Shown in pieces: positions 17,343-25,083 of a stretch of DNA of 62,629 nucleotides (positions within the stretch are counted from its first letter, which is position 1; every line of letters begins with the position of its first letter). The DNA comes from CAZOEL01 sp964578835 (GTDB lineage: Bacteria; Desulfobacterota; Syntrophobacteria; Syntrophobacterales; Syntrophobacteraceae). The DNA lies in NCBI GenBank assembly GCA_964578835.1, contig CAZOEL010000036.1, positions 1 through 62,629 on the forward strand. The letters run 5' to 3'. The notes beneath the pieces are model-generated. The model did not search any database. It was not told the origin of the DNA and saw only the letters and a program-made list of their open reading frames with translations. The position numbers and the translations under genes are program-made.

Positions 17343-18326
17343 TTAGTCATTGTCGTCCATCGGAGCGGATTTTTCAATTTTCTTCCGGCTCCTTGGGTGA
17401 GCCGCATCGTAAACTTTCATCAGGTGCTCCATATGCACATGGGTGTAACGCTGGGTTGTGGAGAGATTCGAATGGCCGAGCATTTCCTGTATAGCCCTGA
17501 GATCGGCGCCCGAGCTCAAAAGATGCGTTGCAAACGAGTGCCTCAAACCGTGAGGACTCAAATGCTGCCAGAGCCCGGACTTCTTGAGCTCCGCAACGAG
17601 GATGCGGTGAACCGATCGAGAGCTGAGCCTGCCTCCCCTGGAGTTGCGAAATACGGCTGAACCGGAAATAGGAGGACATTGGCCGTAGAGAGAGGAAAGA
17701 TAACCTCTGAGCGACTCCATCGCTTTCTCCCCGATTGGGACGATCCGCTCCTTCCCGCCTTTTCCAAGCACTCGGATCAAGCCGCCCTCAAAATCGATGT
17801 CCTGCTCATCCAATCCGACCAGCTCATTGACGCGCACCCCTGTAGAGTAGGCGCATTCAAAAAGAGCCCAGTTGCGCCATCTCCTCCATGAGCTTCCCTG
17901 CCTTACTGCAAGCTTCTGAAGCGAGCCCAAAAAATGAAATATATCATCAATGCCCAAAAAAGAGGGCAGCTTCGTTTTTATTTTGGGAAAAGAAATCCTT
18001 TGGGCCGGATTTTCATGAAACAAGCCGTGGTCGATAAGATAGCGATAGAAAGAGCGCAGAGCGGAGAGTTTTCTCGCCTGGCTCGTTTTTTCCAGGCTTT
18101 TGTGGCAAGAGGCCAAAAAACCTCTGATGATGTCCGTACTTATTCCACCGGGATTGGATGCTTCTTCACCTATCTTTTCGACGGCGAATTGATGCAGCTG
18201 TAGAAGATCGTTCGCGTAGGCTCGAACGGTTTGCGCACTGAAGCCGCGCTCGTGCTTCAGATGCGTCAAGAAAAGGTCTACGGACGCCGACCATGACAGC
18301 GGGTCCTCTGAAAGATCATTCTTCAT
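17343..18326 (-). CDS. xerC: Site-specific tyrosine recombinase XerC/XerD type
   Basis: Lambda-integrase-family recombinase, probably for dimer resolution at dif. The catalytic set is visible: Arg in STGVRVNEL, His and Arg in SPHGLRHSFATHLL, and His and Tyr in GHSNLSTTQRYTHVH. The SAM-like core-binding domain occupies about residues 10-105. About 327 residues, slightly longer than XerC of enterobacteria. The ATG at 18326 is preferred over a TTG two codons upstream. Its place just before hslVU resembles XerC loci elsewhere. XerD cannot be fully excluded. Confidence 0.88.
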   Translation of the reverse strand: MKNDLSEDPLSWSASVDLFLTHLKHERGFSAQTVRAYANDLLQLHQFAVEKIGEEASNPGGISTDIIRGFLASCHKSLEKTSQARKLSALRSFYRYLIDHGLFHENPAQRISFPKIKTKLPSFLGIDDIFHFLGSLQKLAVRQGSSWRRWRNWALFECAYSTGVRVNELVGLDEQDIDFEGGLIRVLGKGGKERIVPIGEKAMESLRGYLSSLYGQCPPISGSAVFRNSRGGRLSSRSVHRILVAELKKSGLWQHLSPHGLRHSFATHLLSSGADLRAIQEMLGHSNLSTTQRYTHVHMEHLMKVYDAAHPRSRKKIEKSAPMDDND

Positions 18327-18441
18327 AAACAAAAACCAAGCATGCGCCAGCCGCGGTTAAGTTGTTCTCCCATCGATTCTCCTGGTCGGCCCTTTTGATT
18401 TCCTCACAGACGCGCAAATCAATATGATGAAGAAAGGTCAT
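18316..18441 (-). CDS. Possible 41-residue ORF overlapping the xerC start
   Basis: An ATG at 18441 sits behind GAGGAGG at about ten bases and opens a 41-codon frame that ends with TGA at 18316-18318, inside the first codons of xerC (11 bases of overlap). The peptide begins MTFLHHIDLRVCEEIKR and ends LVFVYEE. I recognise no family. It might be a leader that couples translation to xerC, or chance. Only the strong ribosome binding site and the overlap support it. Confidence 0.3.
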   Translation of the reverse strand: MTFLHHIDLRVCEEIKRADQENRWENNLTAAGACLVFVYEE

Positions 18442-18773
18442 CTTCAGGGCGCCTCCTCTTCATAGAGAGCATCTCCAGGAAAAATCAGCTAATTACCACA
18501 AGAGGCAGGAAAAATAAAAGTAAAAGTGGATCGGAACTGCGGCCGAGGAATTGCCGGGATTCAGATTGACAAAGGCATGCCTTTCGCGATAAAGGTTGAT
18601 AAGCCCTTGATGAAAAGGGTTTTTTCATTGTTTTGTAATTATTTTGGCTATCAACTTTATCGGCGCCTTGGGTTGGATTTCAGCTCACGTGACGCCCGGT
18701 GGCCTGCGTCATTTGAGGCAGGCGCTATGCGTCTCGCTTGGCTTTGGCTTGAATTGGGAAGGATCTCGAGGTC
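18442..18773. other. Intergenic region between xerC and queD
   Basis: Divergent promoter region with no convincing gene. It contains the inverted repeat and terminator-like hairpin listed separately at 18590-18658. A further GCCTGC/GCAGGC hairpin lies near 18704-18725, just before queD. Confidence 0.6.
18590..18658 (+). promoter_or_regulatory. Structured leader with nested terminator-like hairpin upstream of queD
   Basis: AAGCCCTT at 18601-18608 pairs with AAGGGTTT at 18615-18622 around a six-base loop and runs into a T tract, an intrinsic-terminator shape on the plus strand. It is nested in a longer pairing: AAAGGTTGATAAGCC (18590-18604) with GGCTATCAACTTT (18646-18658), two bulges. The two pairings share bases, so they could be alternatives in an attenuator. 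I cannot match it to a named riboswitch. Confidence 0.4.
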
Positions 18774-19163
18774 ATGAAGCATATCTATGAGGTGAAGATA
18801 ATCAGTGATTTTGCTGCTGCTCATAATCTGAGGAATTTTCGCGGCAAATGCGAGAACCTGCACGGCCATAACTGGAAGGTTGAAGTCGTATTGCGAGGAA
18901 CCGAGCTCAACGAGAGCGACGTCCTCATTGATTTCGGGGAGGTGAAGCACGCCGCGAGGGAGATTCTTTCCCGGGTGGATCACAAGTATCTCAACGATAT
19001 CGAATTCTTTCAGCAAAGAAATCCCTCTTCGGAAAACATCTGCCGATACTTGTTCGAGCAATTGGCGGCGCAGTTGAATACCGACAATCTCCGGGTCTAT
19101 AGCGTATCGGCTTGGGAATCGGCGGATGCTTGCGCAACTGTCATGATGGAAAGTGAATCATAG
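18774..19163 (+). CDS. queD: 6-carboxy-5,6,7,8-tetrahydropterin synthase (QueD/PTPS family)
   Basis: Converts dihydroneopterin triphosphate to 6-carboxytetrahydropterin in queuosine/7-deazaguanine synthesis. Zinc-binding histidines are in DFAAAHNL and LHGHNW, and the catalytic cysteine is in FRGKCENLHGHNW. IDFGEVK and the late SAWESADACATV block match the family. At 129 residues it is a normal single-domain enzyme. No queC, queE or queF lies beside it. The leader upstream carries hairpins that could regulate it. Confidence 0.93.
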   Translation: MKHIYEVKIISDFAAAHNLRNFRGKCENLHGHNWKVEVVLRGTELNESDVLIDFGEVKHAAREILSRVDHKYLNDIEFFQQRNPSSENICRYLFEQLAAQLNTDNLRVYSVSAWESADACATVMMESES

Positions 19164-19213
19164 GGATCGAGATATAACGGGAAGGTAAGAGGAAATGAAA
19201 AGGAGCAGGAAAA

Positions 19214-20407
19214 ATGGGATTTCTCGACAGACGAGTTGAAAACCTGGGAAGTGCGGCGCCATTGCTCAGGCGTGGGCGCGCCTCGCTATATTCTCTGCTT
19301 GTCGCTTTCCTGGCGGTTTTTCTTGCAGGCGCGGATTATGGCTTTGCTTCACAAACCGACGCTCCAACGGTTGTTGCAACCGGCAATGCTGTCCAGGGCT
19401 CGTTGCATGAACATTCAACAGCGGGAGTTTCGGGACCTTCACTGGTTCTGGCCCAGCATTCCCCTCAACCGGGCGCTCATGGTGAGGCTGCCCCCCGGAG
19501 CCAGGCCTCTGAGCACGGAAAAACGGGAGGCGCCCATTCCACTGCTGAAAAGGCTCAAACCGGCTTGACGCCAACTCCGGGAGTTCCCGGCTTGAGCCAT
19601 GAGACTCCGAAGGAACTTGCGCAAGAGCATCACGAGGGGGATGGCGCGCATGGTCCACCGCTGCCGGAGATCTCTCCCATCCCGGGCGTTTCGTTTGTAG
19701 AGACCATGATCAATCTGATGGATTTCGAGCTCCGCGGGAGGTTCTTGGGATGGCGGCCGAACGACATTATTTTCGGCAGATTTACCGATAACATCAACAG
19801 CTACCAGTTGGGGGTCCTGGAGGCGATACGATTCACAACTCTCCGTTTGAAGGACAGCCTCACCCGCATGGGCGACGCCGACGCCTATGATCCCGATCTG
19901 GAGCAGGCTCTCAACCTGTTTATGAACAGGTCGACGCTCTTCTGGTTTCCATCTGCCGAAACATCGTACGGGGAAGCGGTTGATCATCTCAAGGCATTTA
20001 AGGAAAAGTTGAAGGGCGGGCAGCGTAACTTCTATTATCGTGTGGATACTCTGCTTGCGCTTATCAACATTTATAAAGATCTCATGGGAAACGTGAACCG
20101 GAACTTGATTCGCCCGGTCGGATGGTTCGAATCGGACGACTATTTTTATTATGCTAAGGGCGTCGCCCACGTTTATTACGAGATTTTGCGGGTCGTTCGC
20201 GTCGGATTCAAGAATCAGCTCAGTTCTACGCTGAATGCCCTTGACATCATGGATGAGATTATCCATGAGCTCTATCGAGCCGAGCAACTTGATCCCTGGA
20301 TTGTTTTTGATGCCGAATTGGACGATTCTCTGGCCAATCACCGCGCGAATCTGAACGCGCCTTTGAGCGAAGTCGCCCACCTTCTTGGCGTGATCAGCCA
20401 TTTTTAG
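19214..20407 (+). CDS. Secreted/membrane-anchored DUF2333-like protein
   Basis: A 397-residue protein. Residues about 24-46 form a hydrophobic export or anchor segment. Residues 50-160 are low-complexity, rich in His, Gly, Pro, Ala and Thr. The C-terminal 240 residues form a helical domain with FWFPSAETSYGEAVDHL, RVDTLLALINIYKDLMG, and WFESDDYFYYAKGVAHVYYE, which resembles DUF2333 proteins of Proteobacteria from memory. The function of that family is unknown to me. The ATG at 19214 has GGAG at about eight bases. It lies 50 bases after queD and ends at a clear terminator. Confidence 0.7.
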   Translation: MGFLDRRVENLGSAAPLLRRGRASLYSLLVAFLAVFLAGADYGFASQTDAPTVVATGNAVQGSLHEHSTAGVSGPSLVLAQHSPQPGAHGEAAPRSQASEHGKTGGAHSTAEKAQTGLTPTPGVPGLSHETPKELAQEHHEGDGAHGPPLPEISPIPGVSFVETMINLMDFELRGRFLGWRPNDIIFGRFTDNINSYQLGVLEAIRFTTLRLKDSLTRMGDADAYDPDLEQALNLFMNRSTLFWFPSAETSYGEAVDHLKAFKEKLKGGQRNFYYRVDTLLALINIYKDLMGNVNRNLIRPVGWFESDDYFYYAKGVAHVYYEILRVVRVGFKNQLSSTLNALDIMDEIIHELYRAEQLDPWIVFDAELDDSLANHRANLNAPLSEVAHLLGVISHF

Positions 20408-20487
20408 AGATGCGGCGAGTTGTGACAGTTGCAATTGCCGGTAGATATGAGCCGGTGAACAACTCTGAATGTGAATGAGAGTAGATG

Positions 20488-20525
20488 GCTCGGGCAGGCC
20501 GAAGGTCTGCCCGAGCTTGTTTTTA
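20488..20525 (+). terminator. Rho-independent terminator
   Basis: GCTCGGGCAG (20488-20497) pairs perfectly with CTGCCCGAGC (20507-20516), followed by TTGTTTTT. It lies 80 bases after the DUF2333-like gene and should end the queD/DUF2333 transcript. Confidence 0.88.
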
Positions 20526-20598
20526 CACCTTTTATTTTTGTTCTCGTCTATGGCTAGAGCTATTCAGCGCGTCTTTAACTGAGTTCTTTTGACATCAT

Positions 20599-20626
20599 TT
20601 GCCGATAGCCTTGATCCCCTTATACT
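20599..20626 (+). promoter_or_regulatory. Candidate sigma-70 promoter for the small cysteine-repeat gene
   Basis: TTGCCG (20599-20604), a 16-base spacer and TATACT (20621-20626) follow the terminator and precede the cysteine-repeat gene by about 155 bases. The rest of the 20408-20783 gap holds no gene that I can see. Confidence 0.4.
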
Positions 20627-20783
20627 GTATGGGCCACAGGGGTACTTATCCTTTTCGCTGCTCGCTATCAGTCTATGAGCCGCAATTCCGCACTCAGCCT
20701 TTTTTCCTTGTTATTCCTTGCTCAGGCTTGATATATTCAACTTTTCTCAAGCCAAATAATAGTTTTTTAGAGGAGGAGAGGTA

Positions 20784-21047
20784 ATGAAAAAAATTGTTTT
20801 AGTGTTACTGTTCTTAGGTCTTTTCTGTTCGCCGGTGCTAGCGCAGAACTCATGTGATGATATTTGTAATCAAAAATGTAAAGGCCAGAGCGCTAATTTC
20901 AGGACATGTTATGAGAGCTGCAAACGTAATTGTGTGGCGAACAAAACGGGCAATGTAGCACAAGACAAAGCAAATATCTGTGAGAACAAGTGCGCCGGGC
21001 AAGGCATAAACTTTCGCGCTTGTTACGATAGCTGCATGAGAAACTAA
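20784..21047 (+). CDS. Small secreted protein with two twin-CX3C cysteine repeats
   Basis: An 87-residue protein with a clean signal peptide (cleavage expected after SPVLA). The mature part holds two copies of C-x3-C-x9-C-x3-C, each with the core GQ-x2-NFR-x-CY-x-SC, at about residues 28-50 and 66-86. The first copy has an extra cysteine on each side. Such spacing usually makes an alpha-helical hairpin held by two disulfides. The ribosome binding site GAGGAGGAGAGGTA is very strong, so expression may be high. I recognise no named family; a disulfide-stapled periplasmic role is inferred. Confidence 0.75.
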   Translation: MKKIVLVLLFLGLFCSPVLAQNSCDDICNQKCKGQSANFRTCYESCKRNCVANKTGNVAQDKANICENKCAGQGINFRACYDSCMRN

Positions 21048-21229
21048 GTCCCTTAAGTATCACAAGATTCCAGAAGTATGGTATGGCGGGTCAGAACTAG
21101 GCTGATGAAAATCATACAAGCAGAGCTAGCAGTTGCTGGCAAATAGTTGTTCTGAAATCTGTTCTGCTTTTTCACCCATGACTGTGTATGCTTAGCTTGC
21201 TCAAAGGTGTCGGTCTTTGGAAAACATGA

Positions 21230-21466
21230 ATGAGCCTTGATGAGCAGGTGAGCGCCATGAGAGAGTTCCAGAGTCCAGCATACAAGCTGATTGCATTCTT
21301 TGAGAAGAGCCGCGATGTCTGGAAGACAAAATACATGGAAGCCAAGTACGCTGTGAGGAAGCTCCAAAGGAGACTACGGTATCTCACGGCCACAAAAGGG
21401 GAGTCCAAAGAGAGGGTCAAAGAGCTTGAAGGGGAGCTCTCCCTGAAGGCCCACGTAGAAGGGTGA
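21230..21466 (+). pseudogene. Transposase N-terminal fragment
   Basis: The reading frame encodes 78 residues with FFEKSRDVWKTKYMEAK and a coiled-coil tail, like the N-terminal region of certain DDE transposases of the ISNCY-like type as I remember them. It ends abruptly where it meets an opposite-strand transposase relic. No catalytic DDE segment follows. It is best read as a truncated relic. Confidence 0.5.
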
Positions 21467-21730
21467 TGGTGCGGTCCCTGGCTACCTTTCTCCTTGCAAG
21501 CTTTCGGAAGTGGTCCCGCAGGTTTTCGGGAGCAGGCCTCAGGCACTCCATCTTCTCGGTGAAGCGCCTAAACGGGCTCTGACCTCTGGAGCGGCGTTCC
21601 CTGCCGTGGTAGCTCTCCAGCCTGAGGCTGAGCTCCTCATTTAAATCCTTGAGGGTCTTGCCCTCCAAGCCGCCAAGGAAGCTATCTCGTATATTCCTCA
21701 AAAACCTTTCGATCTTATACTGAAAACGGC
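21417..21730 (-). pseudogene. Transposase C-terminal (integrase-core) fragment
   Basis: On the minus strand the frame gives KIERFLRNIRDSFL, LESYHGRERRSRGQSPFRRF, LRPAPENLRDHFRK and VARDRTITL. This is the characteristic tail of rve-type transposases (the segment following the last catalytic residue). The upstream DDE core is missing and the region before about 21730 is unrelated. It overlaps the end of the plus-strand transposase fragment. Confidence 0.6.
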
Positions 21731-21770
21731 TTAGTTTTGGACTTCCTCCAATATCACAATGCTCCCTTAT

Positions 21771-21803
21771 CGTCATTCCCGTCAAAAGCATGCGGGAATG
21801 ACG
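21771..21803. repeat. CGTCATTCCCG palindromic repeat unit
   Basis: CGTCATTCCCG (21771-21781) and CGGGAATGACG (21793-21803) form a perfect 11-base inverted repeat. It resembles the short REP-like palindromes scattered through many proteobacterial genomes. It abuts the transposase scar. The remainder of 21804-22086 holds no gene that I can support. Confidence 0.55.
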
Positions 21804-22086
21804 GAGAGGAGCCTCATTGGAAGTCCGATTTTAACCCGTTCGAAGTATAATCCTGCGCAGCTTGGTTTCGCACGGCTACTTCTCAAATCCCTCCGGTCAA
21901 ATGGAGAAAGCTGATTCTTCAAACACCGAAGGTTGCTCATTACGATTACTTATAATCTACTCGATATGTCTTACCTTAAGACTGTATGCGGAAGGGAAGC
22001 AGAGCGTTCGCGTTTTTTTTTGAGGTGCGGCGGTGGATCCGCCAGCAGCCGGATCCCATAAAAATGAGACCTGATACGGTGATGAT

Positions 22087-24987
22087 ATGTATTTGACTCG
22101 CGTTCGCGGATATGTAGCCGCCATTCTGTCTGTCGCCGTTGCTGTGGCGGTTCGTTTCTTCATTGGCCAAAGTGGCGTAACCGTTCCTTTCGTGACCTTC
22201 TATCCAGCGGTGTTGATTGCGGGGTTATTGGGGGGAAAACGCGCTGGCTTGTTGGCTTCGATTCTCTCAGCCTTCTTCGCCGCCTTCTGGCTTGAGCCGG
22301 TTGGCAGCCTATGGATTGTAAATTTCAACGACGGCGTGCTGCTGGTTGTCTTCATCACAACCTGCATCATGATCTCACATATCATCGATATCATGTACCG
22401 CTCTATCGCCCGCGCCAAAGAAGCCGAATTGAACGTCAGCCTCGCAGTGGAGAGGGAAAAGGCTGCCCTGACGATTCACGAGAGCGAAGAAAAGCTTCGC
22501 CTGGCTCTGGACGCAGCGCAGATGGGGACCTGGGATTGGGACATTCTTTCAGGAGAGCTGCTGTGGTCGGACCATTGCCGAAGCCTCTACGGCCTCAGAC
22601 CCGAAGAATCTGTTTCTTATCGCCGCTTCATCGAGGCCTTTCAGCCTGAAGAGCGTGAGCGAATAAAGATCACTGTCGCCGAGGCGCTCGAGAAAGACGA
22701 GTTCTACGAGCAGGAAGAGAAAGTGAGCTGGCCGGATGGATCGGTCCACTGGATTTTGTCCAAAGGGCGGGTTTATCGCGATGACTCCGGAAAGCCGATT
22801 CGCATGAGCGGTGTCGCTTATGACATTACCAGACGCAAGCAGATGGAGGAGACGCTCAAGAGGGCGAAAGAAGAGTGGGAGAGGACCTTCGACAGTGTGC
22901 CGGACTTGATTGCCATCATAGACTCGAAACATAGACTGGTGCGCGTAAACAAGGCCATGGCCCAGCGGTTGGGAAGAACGAAGGAAGATCTGATTGGGCT
23001 TCGCTGCTATGAAGTCATGCACCATTCGAGCATGCCGCCTGATTTTTGTCCCAATGCGGATTTGATGAAGAACGATAAAGAGCATATCATTGAGTTCTTT
23101 GACAAAGGTCTCGCAGGCCACTTCATGTTCAGCGTGACGCCGCTGCATGATGAGCAAGGCCGTTTGCTGGGCTCTGTGCATGTCGCCCATGACATCACCG
23201 AGCGAAAGCGAATGGAAAAAGCTTTGGAAAGACGCATTATAGCCTTGACCCGTCCGCTTGATTCCGCCGAAGGAATAGCTTTCAAAGATTTGTTCAATCT
23301 CGAAGAAATCCAGGAGCTGCAAGATAAATTTGCAGAGGCTTGCGGGGTTGCCTCGCTTATCACTCAAGTAGACGGCGCGCCTATCACCAAGCCCAGCAAT
23401 TTTTGTCGACTTTGCAAGGACCTCATTCGCCAGACAGAAAAAGGACGCGCTAATTGTCACTGTTCCGACGCCCTTATCGGCCGCCACAATCCGTCTGGCC
23501 CCATCATTCAACCCTGTCTCAGCGGAGGCCTGTGGGATGCTGGAGCAAGCATTACGGTTGGAGGCAGACATATCGCCAACTGGCTTGTGGGCCAGGTTCG
23601 AAACGAGGCGCAGCAAGAGCTCAAAATGAGGCGGTACGCCAGAGAAATTGGCGTTGATGAGGAAGATCTCATTTCAGCATTCCTGGAAGTCCCCTCCATG
23701 TCAGTGGAGAGATTCGAGGCGGTGGCGCGCGCATTGTTCACTCTTGCCGGGCAATTATCTTCGATGGCGTATCAGAATGTCCAACAGGCCCGGTTCATTG
23801 CCGAGCGGCAGCTGATGGAAGAGGAGCTTAGAACGGCGCGCGATGAGCTGGAATTGCGCGTGGAAGAGCGCACGGCCGAGCTCGAGAGCGCGAACGCCAG
23901 ATTGCGCGATCAGGCGGCCCTCCTCGATATGGCCCATGACGCCATCCTCGTGCGGGGGGCTGATGACATCGTTACTTTCTGGAACAAAGGAGCCCAGGAG
24001 ACGTACGGGTATGCCAAAGAAGAAGCTTTAGGCCGGATCATTCATGAGCTTTTGCGGACGAAGCTGCCGGAGCCCATGGAAATGATCCTCAGTCGCGTCA
24101 TGACGCAAGGGCGTTGGGACGGGGAGCTCGAGCACACTACCGCCTCTGGGAAGGAAATAGTGATCGAGAGTCGTTGGGCTCTCAAAACAAATGAGGATGG
24201 CGAGCCTGTGGGAATTCTCGAGATCGACCGGGATGTTACCGACAAGAAGAAGGCCGTGGGAGCTCTCAAAGCCTATATGACGAGACTGGAGCTGATAAAT
24301 TCGGAGCTCCAGGAGTTTGCTTTCGTTGCCGCTCACGATCTCCAGGAGCCTCTCCGAAAAGTTCTGACATTCGCCGATCTGTTGAAAACAAGATCTGGCG
24401 GCGCGTTGGACGAAGCCGGCAAGGATTATCTGCATAGAATTGTCACTTCGGTCCAGCGGATGCGCAAGCTTCTCGATAACCTCTTAAGCTATTCGCGTGT
24501 GGCGGGCAGCCCCGGGCCATTCAAAGAGGTTAGCCTTGAAACGATCGTGAGGGCAGCGGCGGATGCTTTCGGACGCGAGTTAGAAGAAGCCGGGGGAAGA
24601 GTTGTGATAAGTGGAGAGCTGCCGGCTATGGATGTGGATGAAAGCCAGATGCTCCGACTTTTTCAAAACCTTATCGGCAATGCCCTGAAATTCAGAGGTG
24701 AGGAGCCCCCGGTTATTCGGGTGTTCGCCGTATGCAATGGGCAGGCTGAGTGCAGCATCTTTGTAGAAGACAACGGGATCGGCTTCGAGCGTCAGTTCGT
24801 GGAACGAATTTTCAAACCGTTTCAAAGATTGCATCGGGATTATGAAGGAATGGGGATGGGGCTCGCCATCTGTAGAAAAATAGTCGAGCGTCATGGAGGC
24901 GGCATCAGGGCCGAAAGCGAGCCGGGCAGGGGATCTAGATTCATAATGAATTTGCCGAAGAAGCAGGAGAGCTGGGAAGGGCTGTGA
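22087..24987 (+). CDS. Membrane PAS/PocR sensor histidine kinase
   Basis: A 966-residue hybrid sensor. Order: a membrane segment like DUF4118 (1-110), PAS (about 136-255), PAS (265-380), a PocR domain (388-560), a coiled coil, PAS (612-725), HisKA with the phospho-accepting His in AAHDLQEPLRK (near 749), and HATPase with NLIGNALKF, EDNGIGFE and GMGMGLAI. The PocR cysteines are seen in FCRLCKDL, CHCSD and QPCLSGG. PocR domains are thought to sense hydrocarbon derivatives such as propanediol. No response regulator is adjacent, so the partner is unknown. The ribosome binding site is weak. Confidence 0.88.
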   Translation: MYLTRVRGYVAAILSVAVAVAVRFFIGQSGVTVPFVTFYPAVLIAGLLGGKRAGLLASILSAFFAAFWLEPVGSLWIVNFNDGVLLVVFITTCIMISHIIDIMYRSIARAKEAELNVSLAVEREKAALTIHESEEKLRLALDAAQMGTWDWDILSGELLWSDHCRSLYGLRPEESVSYRRFIEAFQPEERERIKITVAEALEKDEFYEQEEKVSWPDGSVHWILSKGRVYRDDSGKPIRMSGVAYDITRRKQMEETLKRAKEEWERTFDSVPDLIAIIDSKHRLVRVNKAMAQRLGRTKEDLIGLRCYEVMHHSSMPPDFCPNADLMKNDKEHIIEFFDKGLAGHFMFSVTPLHDEQGRLLGSVHVAHDITERKRMEKALERRIIALTRPLDSAEGIAFKDLFNLEEIQELQDKFAEACGVASLITQVDGAPITKPSNFCRLCKDLIRQTEKGRANCHCSDALIGRHNPSGPIIQPCLSGGLWDAGASITVGGRHIANWLVGQVRNEAQQELKMRRYAREIGVDEEDLISAFLEVPSMSVERFEAVARALFTLAGQLSSMAYQNVQQARFIAERQLMEEELRTARDELELRVEERTAELESANARLRDQAALLDMAHDAILVRGADDIVTFWNKGAQETYGYAKEEALGRIIHELLRTKLPEPMEMILSRVMTQGRWDGELEHTTASGKEIVIESRWALKTNEDGEPVGILEIDRDVTDKKKAVGALKAYMTRLELINSELQEFAFVAAHDLQEPLRKVLTFADLLKTRSGGALDEAGKDYLHRIVTSVQRMRKLLDNLLSYSRVAGSPGPFKEVSLETIVRAAADAFGRELEEAGGRVVISGELPAMDVDESQMLRLFQNLIGNALKFRGEEPPVIRVFAVCNGQAECSIFVEDNGIGFERQFVERIFKPFQRLHRDYEGMGMGLAICRKIVERHGGGIRAESEPGRGSRFIMNLPKKQESWEGL

Positions 24988-25083
24988 AATTATCAGGCTG
25001 TCTTCAAAGAGGCTATCGCCTCTCGATGGAAATCCGCGCCAACCCTTTCAATCTGGCCGTCTTCAGCTTCATTGAAGCTGACT

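Noticed and set aside
18542..18773. preQ1 riboswitch upstream of queD
   Set aside because: No match to the known preQ1 class I or II sequence patterns could be seen; only the generic hairpins are reported.
18526..18777. Plus-strand frame of 83 residues before queD
   Set aside because: It overlaps the hairpin leader and the queD start, has no ribosome site and unnatural composition.
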